Shown piece by piece: positions 37,874 to 48,528 of a DNA stretch of 64,000 nucleotides. The position numbers were made by a program, and so were the translations under genes. The notes beneath the pieces were generated by a model, which searched no databases, had not been told where the DNA came from, and was given only the letters and a program-made list of their open reading frames with translations. Source of the stretch: CAWCKS01 sp963796195 (GTDB lineage: Bacteria; Pseudomonadota; Alphaproteobacteria; Rhizobiales; Xanthobacteraceae); assembly GCA_963796195.1 (NCBI GenBank), contig CAWCKS010000003.1, forward strand, positions 62,001 to 126,000, written 5' to 3'. Each line of letters opens with the position of its first letter. Position 1 is the first letter of the stretch.

Positions 37874-38932
37874 ATGAAGAAATTTGTTATGTCAGTCGCG
37901 GCGGTGTTGGCGCTCACGGGGGCGGCGACCGCGGCCGATATGCCGGTAAAGGCCGTCAAGGCCCCGCCGCCGGTCGTCGTCTCGCCTTGGGACATCGCGT
38001 TCGGCGCGGCGCTGATGAACGACTACATCTTCCGCGGTATCACACAATCCAATCACAAGCCTTCGGTCGCCGGCTACTTTGAGGGCCGCTACAATTTCAA
38101 CAACTCCTTGCAGGCCTATCTGGGCACGTCAGGGGAGAGCATCTCGTTCTCGAACCGCGCCGCAGCTGAGATCGACATCTACGGCGGTATTCGCCCCACA
38201 TTTGGCGCTTGGGCATTCGACTTCGGCGGCTGGGCCTACCTGTATCCAGGTGGCACCTGCTTCAACCCGGCAGCGTTTCCTGGCAGCGGTATTCCGGGCT
38301 CGGGCGCTGACTGTGTCGCCAACGGCTTTCTTCCGGTCAACGGCAACGTCATCAAGCGCGACAACAACTTCTTCGAGTTCTATGGCAAGGTCGTTTGGAC
38401 CATCAACGACATGTTCGCGTTGGGCGCCAACGAGTACTATTCGCCGAAGTTCAGCAACGGCAGCTTCAATGGCATTCTGAATTCAGGTGCTTGGGGCAAC
38501 TACGCATCAGGTACGGCAAAGTTCACTGCGCCGACAGCATGGTTCGGCACGAGCGGCGTCGGCCTGTACGTTTCCGGTGAGTTCGGCAGGCAGTGGCTCG
38601 GAACCTCGGACTCATTCTATGGTGTCGCGCCTACCGCGTTGTTCCCCGCGGTACCGGCCAACTATATCAACGGCATCCCGTACAAGAGCTACAATACCTG
38701 GAACGCCGGACTGGGCTTCACCTGGAAGGTATTCACGCTTGACCTGCGCTACTCCGACACCGACATGTCGAAGGCCTCTTGCAACGCCTTCACCAGCGAT
38801 TGGGCGACCACAAACGGCCCGCTGCTCTCCAACGCCAGCTCGATCAATCCGGGTGGCTTCGGTTCAAAGTGGTGCGGTGCGGCCGGCGTTGCCAAGCTCT
38901 CGGTCGACACCACTCTGAATGCACTCAAGTAA
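37874..38932 (+). CDS. TIGR02001-type outer-membrane beta-barrel protein
   Basis: A 352-residue exported protein: signal peptide MKKFVMSVAAVLALTGAATA (cleavage after ATAA), then ADMPVKAVKAPPPVV, a Pro-rich linker seen in Bradyrhizobium outer-membrane proteins. The barrel begins AFGAALMNDYIFRGITQSN, the hallmark of the family, and alternates aromatic strands throughout. The C-terminus ends NALK rather than in a terminal aromatic. Four Cys are unusual for a barrel and may form disulfides. It is followed by a strong terminator at 38955. Function unknown; porin-like. Confidence 0.85.
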   Translation: MKKFVMSVAAVLALTGAATAADMPVKAVKAPPPVVVSPWDIAFGAALMNDYIFRGITQSNHKPSVAGYFEGRYNFNNSLQAYLGTSGESISFSNRAAAEIDIYGGIRPTFGAWAFDFGGWAYLYPGGTCFNPAAFPGSGIPGSGADCVANGFLPVNGNVIKRDNNFFEFYGKVVWTINDMFALGANEYYSPKFSNGSFNGILNSGAWGNYASGTAKFTAPTAWFGTSGVGLYVSGEFGRQWLGTSDSFYGVAPTALFPAVPANYINGIPYKSYNTWNAGLGFTWKVFTLDLRYSDTDMSKASCNAFTSDWATTNGPLLSNASSINPGGFGSKWCGAAGVAKLSVDTTLNALK

Positions 38933-38954
38933 GTCCTTCTCCGGACATTGACGC

Positions 38955-38989
38955 CGGGCGGCGGAGCAATCCGCCGCCCGTTTTGTTTT
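38955..38989 (+). terminator. Rho-independent terminator after the outer-membrane gene
   Basis: An 11-bp perfect stem CGGGCGGCGGA/TCCGCCGCCCG with a GCAA loop is followed by TTTTGTTTT. It lies 22 nt past the stop. Confidence 0.85.
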
Positions 38990-39002
38990 CGGGCCGATCC
39001 GC

Positions 39003-39436
39003 ATGGACCCTGAGGCACAGCAGGGAGCTTCAGACGATCACAGCTTGCGCATGCCGCCAAGGTTGCGTGCGGCTTTGATCGCCGGCGGCGCCATCGCCAT
39101 CGGCGTGATGGAGTCGTCCTCGACGTTCATCCATACCCCACTCGCCGCGATCCCGTTTGCTACATCGATCGTGCTTTGTGATGGGCTCCCCGGAAGCCGG
39201 CCCGGGCGCAGAGCCTGGGCCGCCGCCCTCGCTGTCGCGCTGGCGGTCATTGCAATGATACTCAGCGATACCTTTCACCCCCGGCCGGCATCAATCCGCT
39301 CTTGGTGGTGACCCAGAACCTGCCGTGGTCGTTCATCGTCGTGCCGGTGCTGAGAGGCGCGCTGGCGCTGGCGCTGTTTGCGCGCGGCTGGCACCGCCTG
39401 GTCGGCCGCAGCACATGGCCGCGGCCGAGCGCCTAG
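39003..39436 (+). pseudogene. HPP family membrane protein, internal deletion and frameshift
   Basis: The N-terminal part (LIAGGAIAIGVMESSSTFIH, TPLAAIPFATSIVL) and the C-terminal part (WAAALAVALAVIAMILSDTF, then INPLLVVTQNLPWSFIVVPV) match the HPP family of small four-helix inner-membrane proteins. Between them the usual segment after VMGSPEA is missing (roughly 40 residues), and a further shift occurs near 39288. The last frame ends at TAG 39434-39436. Some HPP members transport nitrite. Translating single frames hides the C-terminal half. It is probably a true remnant because a deletion as well as an indel is present. Confidence 0.65.
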
Positions 39437-39455
39437 AAGCCGTTGTCGGGCCCAG

Positions 39456-41330
39456 CTACGAGGCGGCAGCGTCAATGCGCTCTGTCAGCGCAAATTCGTC
39501 GCCGTCGCGCACCAGGGTAACGCTGCGGCTGTGGAACGCATGCAGCGTCGTGCGGTGCCCGATCGACACAATTGTCGATGATGCGAGCTGCTTTTCGAGC
39601 AGCATATAGAGCGCCGCTTCGGAGGGTTCGTCGAGCGACGCGGTCGCCTCGTCGAGAAACAGGTATTGCGGCTTGCGCAGCAGTGCGCGCGCGATTCCAA
39701 GCCGCTGCTGCTCGCCAAGCGACAGCATCCGGTTCCAATGACCCTCCTCATGCAATCGTGCCGCGAGTGCCGGGAGGCCTATTGCGGCCACGACATCGCG
39801 GATCGCAGCGTCGCTGTAGTCTTCACCGGTTTGCGGATAGGTGACGGCGTCCTTCAGGGTCGCAACAGGGAAATAGGGCCGCTGCGGCAGCATCATGAAG
39901 GTTGCTTGAGCGGGCACCGTAACGGTGCCGTGGCCGAACGGCCAAATGCCGGCGATGGCGCGAAACAAGGTGGACTTGCCGGCGCCCGACGGCCCGATGA
40001 CCAGCACCCGCTCGGTTCCCTCCACAGTGAATGCGTTCACGCTCACCAGCGGCTGGCCCTCTGGCAGGCGCACGAAAAGGTCGCGGATCGCGATTTCGTT
40101 CTTGCCGTCCTGTGGCAGGACCTTGATCGTATCAGGCGCGCGCGGCAGTTTGTCGGCTGCCCCTATCGCGCCCTCGAAGCCGTCGAGGCGGGCCACGACT
40201 GAGCGCCATTCCGCGATCGTCCGGTAGCTTGTCACAAAAAACGAGAGCGCGTCTTGCACGCTGCCAAAGGCGGACGCGGTCTGCATCATGCCGCCGAGTT
40301 GCATCTTATCGGCGAAATACGCCGGCGCGACGAGAATGAATGGGAACACTACCGCTGCCTGCCCGTAACCGGCCGTGAAAAACGTGATGCGCTTGGTAAC
40401 GCGCATGATCTCCATCCAGTTGTCGACGACCCTCCTGAACCGGAGCAGGAGTTGGCCACGTTCTGCAGCTTCGCCCTGCAACAATGCGATCTGCTCGGAG
40501 TTCTCGCGAACCCTGACCAGATTGAAACGAAAATCGGCTTCAAGTCGTTGCAGCTGGAAATTGAGACTGACGAGCGGTCTGCCGATCCAATGCGTGAACG
40601 CCGTGCCGAGCACCGCATAGATCAGCGCGCCCCAGAACAGGTAACCGGGAATTGCGTAGTCGACGCCGAACAGATGCAGCGGCGCGTCGCCGGAAAGGCC
40701 CCACAGAATCACGGTGAACGACGCCAAGCTGACGATCGAGCTCAACAAGCCGATGCCGATCGACAGTGTCCCCTCGATGAATTGCTTGACGTCTTCGGCG
40801 ATGCGCTGGTCGGGGTTGTCGGCAGCGTCACCGACGAGCTGCATGCGATAGTGGTTGGCATCATGTAGCCACATGCCGAGATAGCATGTCGTCATCCAGC
40901 GGCGCCAGCGGATCTGCAGCCACTGATTGAGGTAGAGCTGGTACACTTTCAGGATGATCCAGGATGCGGCCAGGATGGTGAATGAAAATCGCCACGTCGA
41001 CAGGTCATGGGCAAAGAGCAACTCGTCGATGAACCGGTCCCAGTTGCGTTCCTGCAGGGCGTTGTAGAAGCGGGCATTCCACGTATTGAGCAGAACGGTG
41101 ACACCGACCGAAGCGAGCTCGATGCCAATCACCGATGCGAGTAGCGCAATCCCAGCCCACTTGTCGTCCGAGCGGAAGTACGGCGACGCAATGCGCCACA
41201 CGATCGCGAGCGTCGAGCTGAGATTCTTCAAGGGATGATGTCTCCTGGGAACAGACCAGCGGCCGGAAAAACGACCGAGGGTGCGCTGCACATTTCGACC
41301 AAAGTCGCTGGCTTCGGATGGCAGGCTCAC
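39456..41330 (-). CDS. SbmA/YddA-like ABC transporter (fused permease and ATPase)
   Basis: A 624-residue half-transporter: N-terminal SbmA/BacA-like transmembrane domain (about 40-360, with YNALQERNWDRFIDEL and YQLYLNQWLQIRWRRW), then an ATPase domain with Walker A GPSGAGKST, a degenerate signature LSLGEQQR and Walker B YLFLDEATASLDEPS. It works as a homodimer in the inner membrane. Relatives export or import peptides and, in rhizobia, affect very-long-chain fatty acids and host peptide tolerance; this fused form is the YddA-like type. It is divergent from the lactate permease gene. Confidence 0.87.
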   Translation of the reverse strand: MSLPSEASDFGRNVQRTLGRFSGRWSVPRRHHPLKNLSSTLAIVWRIASPYFRSDDKWAGIALLASVIGIELASVGVTVLLNTWNARFYNALQERNWDRFIDELLFAHDLSTWRFSFTILAASWIILKVYQLYLNQWLQIRWRRWMTTCYLGMWLHDANHYRMQLVGDAADNPDQRIAEDVKQFIEGTLSIGIGLLSSIVSLASFTVILWGLSGDAPLHLFGVDYAIPGYLFWGALIYAVLGTAFTHWIGRPLVSLNFQLQRLEADFRFNLVRVRENSEQIALLQGEAAERGQLLLRFRRVVDNWMEIMRVTKRITFFTAGYGQAAVVFPFILVAPAYFADKMQLGGMMQTASAFGSVQDALSFFVTSYRTIAEWRSVVARLDGFEGAIGAADKLPRAPDTIKVLPQDGKNEIAIRDLFVRLPEGQPLVSVNAFTVEGTERVLVIGPSGAGKSTLFRAIAGIWPFGHGTVTVPAQATFMMLPQRPYFPVATLKDAVTYPQTGEDYSDAAIRDVVAAIGLPALAARLHEEGHWNRMLSLGEQQRLGIARALLRKPQYLFLDEATASLDEPSEAALYMLLEKQLASSTIVSIGHRTTLHAFHSRSVTLVRDGDEFALTERIDAAAS

Positions 41331-41392
41331 CTTGTCGATTTGATGACACCGACCCTACCATGGTGATCAGGGGCAAGGGTGCCGGGTCAATC

Positions 41393-41410
41393 AATTTGTC
41401 GGGACAAATT
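41393..41410. promoter_or_regulatory. GntR/LldR-type operator
   Basis: AATTTGTC-GG-GACAAATT is a perfect 8-bp dyad. It contains TTGT-N4-ACAA, close to the TNGT-N-ACNA pattern of FadR-subfamily GntR regulators such as LldR. It lies 121 nt upstream of the lactate permease gene. No regulator gene is adjacent. Confidence 0.5.
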
Positions 41411-41530
41411 TCCGGCCCTGCCGGCGATCGCGCTCCGAATCCACGTTGATCAATTGATGACCCTACGCCGACGCGCGGGGCGTTCCACGCCCGTCCTGCG
41501 CGGAAAAAACGGTGTGGGGAGGAACGCTCT

Positions 41531-43195
41531 ATGTGGAACCAGGTCTACAATCCGTTCGGCAACTCTGTCTTGTCGACCATCGCCGCCGCGCTGCCGGTGG
41601 TTACGCTGCTCGTTCTGATTGCGACCAACCGAGTCAAGGCGCACATCGCGGCGGTCATTGCACTCATCGTCGCCAACCTGGTCGCGATATTGCTGTTTAC
41701 CATGCCTGTCGGGCTGTCGATCCGCGCCACGATTCTCGGTGCGGTTAGCGGCTTCTTTCCGATCGGCTGGATCGTGCTCAATGTCATCTTCATGTACCAG
41801 CTGACGCTGGCGTCGGGCCGGTTCGAGAAGTTGCAGCAGGCGATCGGCGGCGTGACCGCGGACCGGCGATTGCAACTGCTGCTCATCGCATTCTCGTTCG
41901 GCGCCTTCTTCGAAGGCGCGTCCGGCTTTGGCACACCGGTGGCAATCACGGGTGCCATCCTGATCGGCCTCGGATTTTCGCCGCTCGCGGCGTCGGGCCT
42001 GTCGCTAATCGCGAACACGGCGCCGGTCGCCTACGGCGCACTCGGCACGCCGATTCAGGGACTCGCATCGGTCACCGGGCTCGACCCTTACGTCCTTGGC
42101 GCCATGGTCGGCCGGCAGCTGCCGTTCTTCTCGGTGCTCGTACCGTTCTGGGTGGTATGGGCCTTCGCCGGCTGGAAAGGCATGAGGGAAATCTGGCCTG
42201 CGATCCTGATCACCGGCATCTCATTTGCCATCCCGCAATTCCTGATCTCGAACTGCGTCAATCCGTGGATCGTCGACATCGGCGCATCGCTGATATCGAT
42301 GGCGTGCCTGATCGGCTTTCTCCAGATCTGGCGGCCGCGCGAGCTGTGGCTTTCGCCGGCGTTGCGCGGCCGCGATGATTCGGCGGCGTCGGCGCCGGCG
42401 GCAAAGACTGTCAGCACCGAACCGCTGAGCGTGGGCGAGTTGTTCACGACGCTGCTGCCCTGGATCATTCTCTGCGCAGTCTTGCTGATATGGGGTACCG
42501 GCTGGTTCAAGAACGCGGTCAATCCGGTCTTCAGCTGGAACTACGACGTTCCGGGCCTCGACAAGGCGATCGCGAAAGTTGCTCCGGTGGTGCAGCAGCC
42601 GACGCCGGAGCGCGCCCAGTTCCTGTTCCAGTACCTGTCATTCACTGGGTCGGGTATGCTGCTGGCGGCGATCATCTCTGGATTTATCATGGGGTTGTCG
42701 CCGGGCAAGATCGTTTCGACCTACGGCAAGACCATCAAGCTGTGCGCCTACTCGCTGATCACGATCTCGGCGATGCTGGCGATTGGCACGTTGACGCGGT
42801 TGTCGGGTATCGACGCGACGCTGGGCCTCGCTTTCGCGGCCACCGGTGTCCTCTATCCTTTCTTCGGCACGCTGCTCGGCTGGCTCGGCGTGGCGCTGAC
42901 AGGATCGGATACCGCCTCCAACATCCTGTTCGGCAATCTGCAGAAGATCACGTCCGAGCAGCTCGGCCTGTCGCCGATCCTGATGGGCGCGGCGAACTCG
43001 TCGGGCGGCGTCATGGGCAAGATGATCGACGCGCAATCTATCGTTGTTGCATCAACTGCGACCGAATGGTTCGGGCACGAGGGCACTATCCTGCGCTTCG
43101 TGTTCAAGCATTCGATCATCCTGGCGTGCCTGGTCGGCATCCTCGTGATGCTGCAGGCCCACGTCTACCCGTTCACCGAGATGGTGCTGAAGTAA
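41531..43195 (+). CDS. lldP: L-lactate permease
   Basis: A 554-residue LctP-family permease with about 13 transmembrane segments. Family signatures: FGAFFEGASGFGTPVAITGA near residues 115-135, NTAPVAYGALGTPIQGLA and GSDTASNILFGNLQ. It imports L-lactate, D-lactate or glycolate with protons. The glycolate route fits the glcEF genes 6 kb upstream, though they are not in one operon. A GntR-type dyad lies upstream and a bidirectional hairpin terminator downstream. Confidence 0.92.
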   Translation: MWNQVYNPFGNSVLSTIAAALPVVTLLVLIATNRVKAHIAAVIALIVANLVAILLFTMPVGLSIRATILGAVSGFFPIGWIVLNVIFMYQLTLASGRFEKLQQAIGGVTADRRLQLLLIAFSFGAFFEGASGFGTPVAITGAILIGLGFSPLAASGLSLIANTAPVAYGALGTPIQGLASVTGLDPYVLGAMVGRQLPFFSVLVPFWVVWAFAGWKGMREIWPAILITGISFAIPQFLISNCVNPWIVDIGASLISMACLIGFLQIWRPRELWLSPALRGRDDSAASAPAAKTVSTEPLSVGELFTTLLPWIILCAVLLIWGTGWFKNAVNPVFSWNYDVPGLDKAIAKVAPVVQQPTPERAQFLFQYLSFTGSGMLLAAIISGFIMGLSPGKIVSTYGKTIKLCAYSLITISAMLAIGTLTRLSGIDATLGLAFAATGVLYPFFGTLLGWLGVALTGSDTASNILFGNLQKITSEQLGLSPILMGAANSSGGVMGKMIDAQSIVVASTATEWFGHEGTILRFVFKHSIILACLVGILVMLQAHVYPFTEMVLK

Positions 43196-43214
43196 CGATT
43201 GCAATCGAGGAACA

Positions 43215-43248
43215 AACAATCCCCGCGAGAGCGCTCGCGGGGATTGTT
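43215..43248. terminator. Bidirectional terminator hairpin
   Basis: A 15-bp perfect stem AACAATCCCCGCGAG/CTCGCGGGGATTGTT with an AGCG loop lies between the convergent lldP and dienelactone hydrolase genes. The AT-rich base of the stem serves as the T-tract in either direction. Confidence 0.85.
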
Positions 43249-43262
43249 CTTTGCGGTCGCTG

Positions 43263-44138
43263 TCAGGCCGCGGGCGGCGCGCCAACATTTTCCTTGAAGA
43301 AGGCCAGTGTGCGCGACCACGCAAGATCGGCGGCTTCCTTGTTGAAGCGCGGGCCCGCGGTGTCGTCGTTGAAGCCGTGATTGGCGCCGTCGTAGATGTA
43401 GATCGTGTACTTCTTGCCGGCGGCCTTCAGCGCCTCTTCCCATGCGGGAATGTTCGGGTTCACGAACGTGTCGAGCGCGCCGTAGTGCAGGAGCAGCGGC
43501 GCCTTGATGTCCTTGACCTTGTCCTTGTTTGCCGGGATCGGTCCATAGTAGGCGACCGCGGCCGCAAGATCGGGACTGTTCATGGCAAGGCGGTCGATGA
43601 CGCCGCCGCCCCAGCAGAAGCCGACCGCGCCGGTCTTGCCGTTCGACTCCGCATGCTTGTTCATGAAGCCGACGGCAGCGACGCTCTGCGCGTCGGTTTG
43701 CGCGAGGTCGACCTTGCCGAACATCTCGCGCGCCTTGTCGTCATCATTGGGCGTTCCACCTTGCGCCGAGAGGTAGTCGGCGCCGAACGCGAGAAACCCC
43801 TCCAGCGCAAGACGCCGCGTGACGTCCTTGATGTGCGGATTGAGACCGCGATTCTGATGAATGACGAGAACAGCGGGCCGCTTCGCCTTGTTCTTCGGCC
43901 GCGAAAGATAGCCGGACAGTTTGCCCGCCGGCGTATCGATGCTGATCGTCTCCGAGACCAGGCGCGGATCGTCTTCGGCGACGGTTGTCGCATGGGCATA
44001 GTTCGGCTTCAGCGTCATGTAGATCGAGCTTGCCGCGGCGGCCGATCCGGCCATCACCGTGAGCCGATCGAAGAAGTCCCGGCGGTTGATCCGACCGTGG
44101 GTGAAGTTGTCGTAGAGGTCGATAATCTGCCTGTCCAT
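43263..44138 (-). CDS. Tat-exported dienelactone hydrolase family protein
   Basis: A 291-residue protein starting MDRQIIDLYDNFTHGRINRR; the N-terminal INRRDFFDRLTVMAGSAAAA is a Tat-type leader, so it is exported folded. The catalytic triad of the family is present: Cys175 in GFCWGGG, Asp223 in GALDTF and His254 in GANHGF. It hydrolyses lactone-like esters; the natural substrate in this exported clade is unknown. It converges with lldP and is divergent from a small exported protein. Confidence 0.87.
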   Translation of the reverse strand: MDRQIIDLYDNFTHGRINRRDFFDRLTVMAGSAAAASSIYMTLKPNYAHATTVAEDDPRLVSETISIDTPAGKLSGYLSRPKNKAKRPAVLVIHQNRGLNPHIKDVTRRLALEGFLAFGADYLSAQGGTPNDDDKAREMFGKVDLAQTDAQSVAAVGFMNKHAESNGKTGAVGFCWGGGVIDRLAMNSPDLAAAVAYYGPIPANKDKVKDIKAPLLLHYGALDTFVNPNIPAWEEALKAAGKKYTIYIYDGANHGFNDDTAGPRFNKEAADLAWSRTLAFFKENVGAPPAA

Positions 44139-44333
44139 CGCGTGAGTTTCCTTTGTGGACGACGTCTTGCGTTTGGTTCCCTGACATGGTTCTTGTCGAC
44201 GCCGTCGCACAGGACGCAAGCATCACAACATCTGAACCAACACTTGACACGACGGGTTCTTCCCCGATTTTCCATTGCGGCTTGTCGGCAAAAGTCCTGA
44301 CGTTTGCTCAAGGTTCCGCGTCACGAAAATATC

Positions 44334-44783
44334 ATGAGGACCTGCCGCCCCCGGGGAGATCGAAGGATCGTGCGTAATTTCAAATTTCTGCCTTGGCCGC
44401 TCCTGACATTGGTCGCGGCGACAGCCGCGAGTTTTCTCGCGCCGCCGCTGAAGGCCGGGGATTTTCCATTCGGCATGGGGCTGACCCTCGATGCAGCGCC
44501 TATGCGCGGCTCGAAGCGCGTGCCGTCGATCGAGATCGGCGACAATGGCGAGGTCCAGCTCGATCTCTGGTGCAAGAGCGCGACGGGACAATTGTCGGTC
44601 GCCGGCGATTCAGTAGTGTTTGTTCCAGGGCAGGTGAAGGACAACAGCTGCCCGGCCGATCGCGCCGCCGCAGACGACGACCTGCTCGCCGCGCTATCGG
44701 AGGCGACGGGGTGGAAGCGCCAGGGCGACTGGCTGACATTTACCGGCCCGCGTCCGTTGCGCTTCCAGTTGCTCACGAACTGA
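44334..44783 (+). CDS. META/HslJ-like exported protein
   Basis: A protein of about 149 residues with an N-terminal hydrophobic segment (FLPWPLLTLVAATAASFLA) and a C-terminal META-like (HslJ, DUF306) beta domain: RVPSIEIGDNGEVQLDLWCK to WLTFTGPRPLRFQLL. Cys pairs (LWCKSA and NSCPAD) suggest a periplasmic disulfide. The start is unsure: ATG 44334, or GTG 44370 which gives a neater signal peptide. Function unknown; relatives affect stress resistance. It converges with the next gene. Confidence 0.65.
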   Translation: MRTCRPRGDRRIVRNFKFLPWPLLTLVAATAASFLAPPLKAGDFPFGMGLTLDAAPMRGSKRVPSIEIGDNGEVQLDLWCKSATGQLSVAGDSVVFVPGQVKDNSCPADRAAADDDLLAALSEATGWKRQGDWLTFTGPRPLRFQLLTN

Positions 44784-44794
44784 GGTTCCTACCC

Positions 44795-46006
44795 TCAACG
44801 CCAGGCGGAATTGTCGGAATCCCAGCGCTGCGCCTTGAGCTCCTTCGCCAGGGCCTCGACCATGCCGCCGTCTTCGTCGGTCGCGTTCTCGTCGTCGTCG
44901 CCGCTCGACGGATCAGCGAGGTTCAACTTCGGTCCGCTGTTGTCATCCGTTGTCGTCACGCTCGGGTTGCTGACCCACAGCACGAGTTTGTCGCCGGCTC
45001 CGGGCTTTTCGCTGGAGACCAGCGCGGTGACCTCGATCGTGTCGGTCAGGTTGAGCGCGGGGATCACCTGGTTCTGGCGCTTGAACGTCAGCGTCAGCTC
45101 GCCGGTGTCGTCGTCCCATTTCGATGATTGAGCGGCCGCCCCGAGCGCCTTTGCGATCACCGGCGAAATCGTCGCCGCGAGCTGGTTGCGGTTGATCTTG
45201 CCACCTTCGCTGAAGCTTGCCGCGGCAAAACGGATGGTGCGGTCCATGTCGAAGCTGCCGTCGCTCCAGCCGGCATCGACAACGCCGGGCTGGCTCTTCA
45301 GCTTGGCAATCAGCGCGGCGGCGCGCTCGGGGTCGACGGAGAGATGGATGGTCTGCTCGCCCGACCGCAGTTCGGCACAGGATGCGGCGAGACTATAGAG
45401 TGCGATCTGGGCATGCTCGCCGCGCAGGCTCTTGACGAAATCGGCAACCGTGTCGCGCTTGACCTTGACAGCGATGGACTCCGGCGAGACTTCGGTAAAA
45501 TCCTTCGGCGCACTGACGATCTTGTCGTCGAATGACTGCGAGTCCTTGAAGTCGCGCTCGCTGATGTCGGTATTCTCCGTCGAATCGACGTCCGACGCAG
45601 TGCTGCCGACTGTGATCTTGCCGCCAAAGTCGACGGCTTTGCCGTTGGCTTTGCGGGTCAGGTTGACGGTGACCGGCAGCTCGTCCTCAAGGCTCGTGGT
45701 GGTGCCGGATACCTTCGCGCCGTCGACCGTCAGATCGACCACGAAGCGGTCCATGCGCGCGTTCGAGGTCACCGCCGGGAAGCAGACGTCCAGCGTTTCT
45801 GCGGTGACCTTGCCGCCCTGCCGCGTCTCTTTCAGGACGACGTCGGCCTGATCGCCCATCAGTCCGTTGAGCGAGGTGAAGTATCGGATTTCCGGGCCAC
45901 CTGGTCCGGTCGGCGTCTTGGCGTCCTTCTTGGGCTGGGCGCCCGCTGCCGATATCGCGGCAGTGAAGGCAAAGACAACGATTGTGCAAAGACCAAAAAT
46001 GCGCAT
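44795..46006 (-). CDS. Exported protein of unknown function
   Basis: A 403-residue protein with a Sec signal peptide (MRIFGLCTIVVFAFTAAISA, cleavage after AGA near residue 23). The mature part is beta-rich and acidic, with two Cys (DVCFPAV and ASCAELR) and an Asp/Glu-rich stretch near the end (SSGDDDENATDEDGG). No domain is recognised. It lies downstream of groEL on the same strand, but a terminator (46115-46145) separates them. It is probably periplasmic. Confidence 0.72.
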   Translation of the reverse strand: MRIFGLCTIVVFAFTAAISAAGAQPKKDAKTPTGPGGPEIRYFTSLNGLMGDQADVVLKETRQGGKVTAETLDVCFPAVTSNARMDRFVVDLTVDGAKVSGTTTSLEDELPVTVNLTRKANGKAVDFGGKITVGSTASDVDSTENTDISERDFKDSQSFDDKIVSAPKDFTEVSPESIAVKVKRDTVADFVKSLRGEHAQIALYSLAASCAELRSGEQTIHLSVDPERAAALIAKLKSQPGVVDAGWSDGSFDMDRTIRFAAASFSEGGKINRNQLAATISPVIAKALGAAAQSSKWDDDTGELTLTFKRQNQVIPALNLTDTIEVTALVSSEKPGAGDKLVLWVSNPSVTTTDDNSGPKLNLADPSSGDDDENATDEDGGMVEALAKELKAQRWDSDNSAWR

Positions 46007-46114
46007 GCGAATGTTCCGATGACGGGCTCTGGAAATAAGGTGCCCGCGGACCCTCTCAAAACCTGCAAGGATTTGCGACAGGATTTTCGGCGCTCATTGC
46101 GGGATATATCGGCG

Positions 46115-46145
46115 CAAAAAGAAGGCCGCCCGGCGGCGGCCTTCT
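46115..46145 (-). terminator. groESL terminator
   Basis: On the minus strand AGAAGGCCGCC/GGCGGCCTTCT forms an 11-bp stem with a 4-nt loop, followed by TTTTT. It lies 25 nt after the groEL stop. Confidence 0.85.
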
Positions 46146-46169
46146 AAGATTCTGTCACGGAATTTGAGG

Positions 46170-47804
<1,635 letters not shown>

Positions 47805-47945
47805 TGGATTTCCTCTGTTATGAACGCTTCATGGGCTGCGCGCGTCGCGGCGCGCAGGCTTTGTAACTGCAGTTGGTTTGGTAAGCGCGCCGGGCGACCG
47901 GCGCTCGAGACGGTGGCTCAACCGGGCTGGACCACTATGGCAGGA

Positions 47946-48242
47946 TCAGGTCAGGACACCCATGATATCGGACTCCTTCATGATCAGGAGTTCCTCGCCA
48001 TCGAGCTTCACCTCGGTACCGGACCACTTGCCGAACAACACCTTGTCGCCGGCCTTGATGTCCATCGGAATGAGCTTGCCGGTTTCATCGCGGCCGCCGG
48101 GACCCACAGCGACGACTTCGCCCTGAGACGGCTTCTCTTTGGCGGTGTCCGGGATGATGATCCCGCCTTTGGTCTTCTCGTCAGCTTCAATCCGCTTGAC
48201 GACGACACGGTCGTGCAGCGGACGGAATTTCGTCTTGGCCAT
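47946..48242 (-). CDS. groES: Co-chaperonin GroES
   Basis: A 98-residue 10-kDa chaperonin: KFRPLHDRVVVKRIEAD at the start, the mobile loop GGIIIPDTAKEKPSQGEVVA and KVLFGKWSGTEVKLDGEELL. It caps the GroEL ring. It is the first gene of the groESL operon, preceded by a CIRCE element 69 nt upstream. Confidence 0.97.
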   Translation of the reverse strand: MAKTKFRPLHDRVVVKRIEADEKTKGGIIIPDTAKEKPSQGEVVAVGPGGRDETGKLIPMDIKAGDKVLFGKWSGTEVKLDGEELLIMKESDIMGVLT

Positions 48243-48310
48243 TGGGTCCTCACTGTTGGGCTACGATGGAAAAAACAAGACACCGCCCGGTGATGCAGGG
48301 CCCGGGTGGC

Positions 48311-48337
48311 GTAGCAATCTCCCCTCAAGAGTGCTAA
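48311..48337. promoter_or_regulatory. CIRCE element (HrcA operator) upstream of groES
   Basis: GTAGCAATC-N9-GAGTGCTAA. The right half-site is the exact consensus; the left differs at two of nine bases (consensus TTAGCACTC). Position and spacing are standard for HrcA control of groESL. Confidence 0.85.
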
Positions 48338-48528
48338 TTCGGGGCGGGAGATATGGCCATCGGCAGTTGCTGTCAAGCAATAGCCGATTAAGGTCATGGT
48401 GACGACGATATTGGATGATCAGAAACCGCCGCGTCGTTGCGGAATTGCGCTCGTTGACTGAATTTGTGGGATTGGCGCTTGCCTCGGGGAAGGCAAACCG
48501 TCCAAGCTAGTGGTCCGGGGACCAGAGA

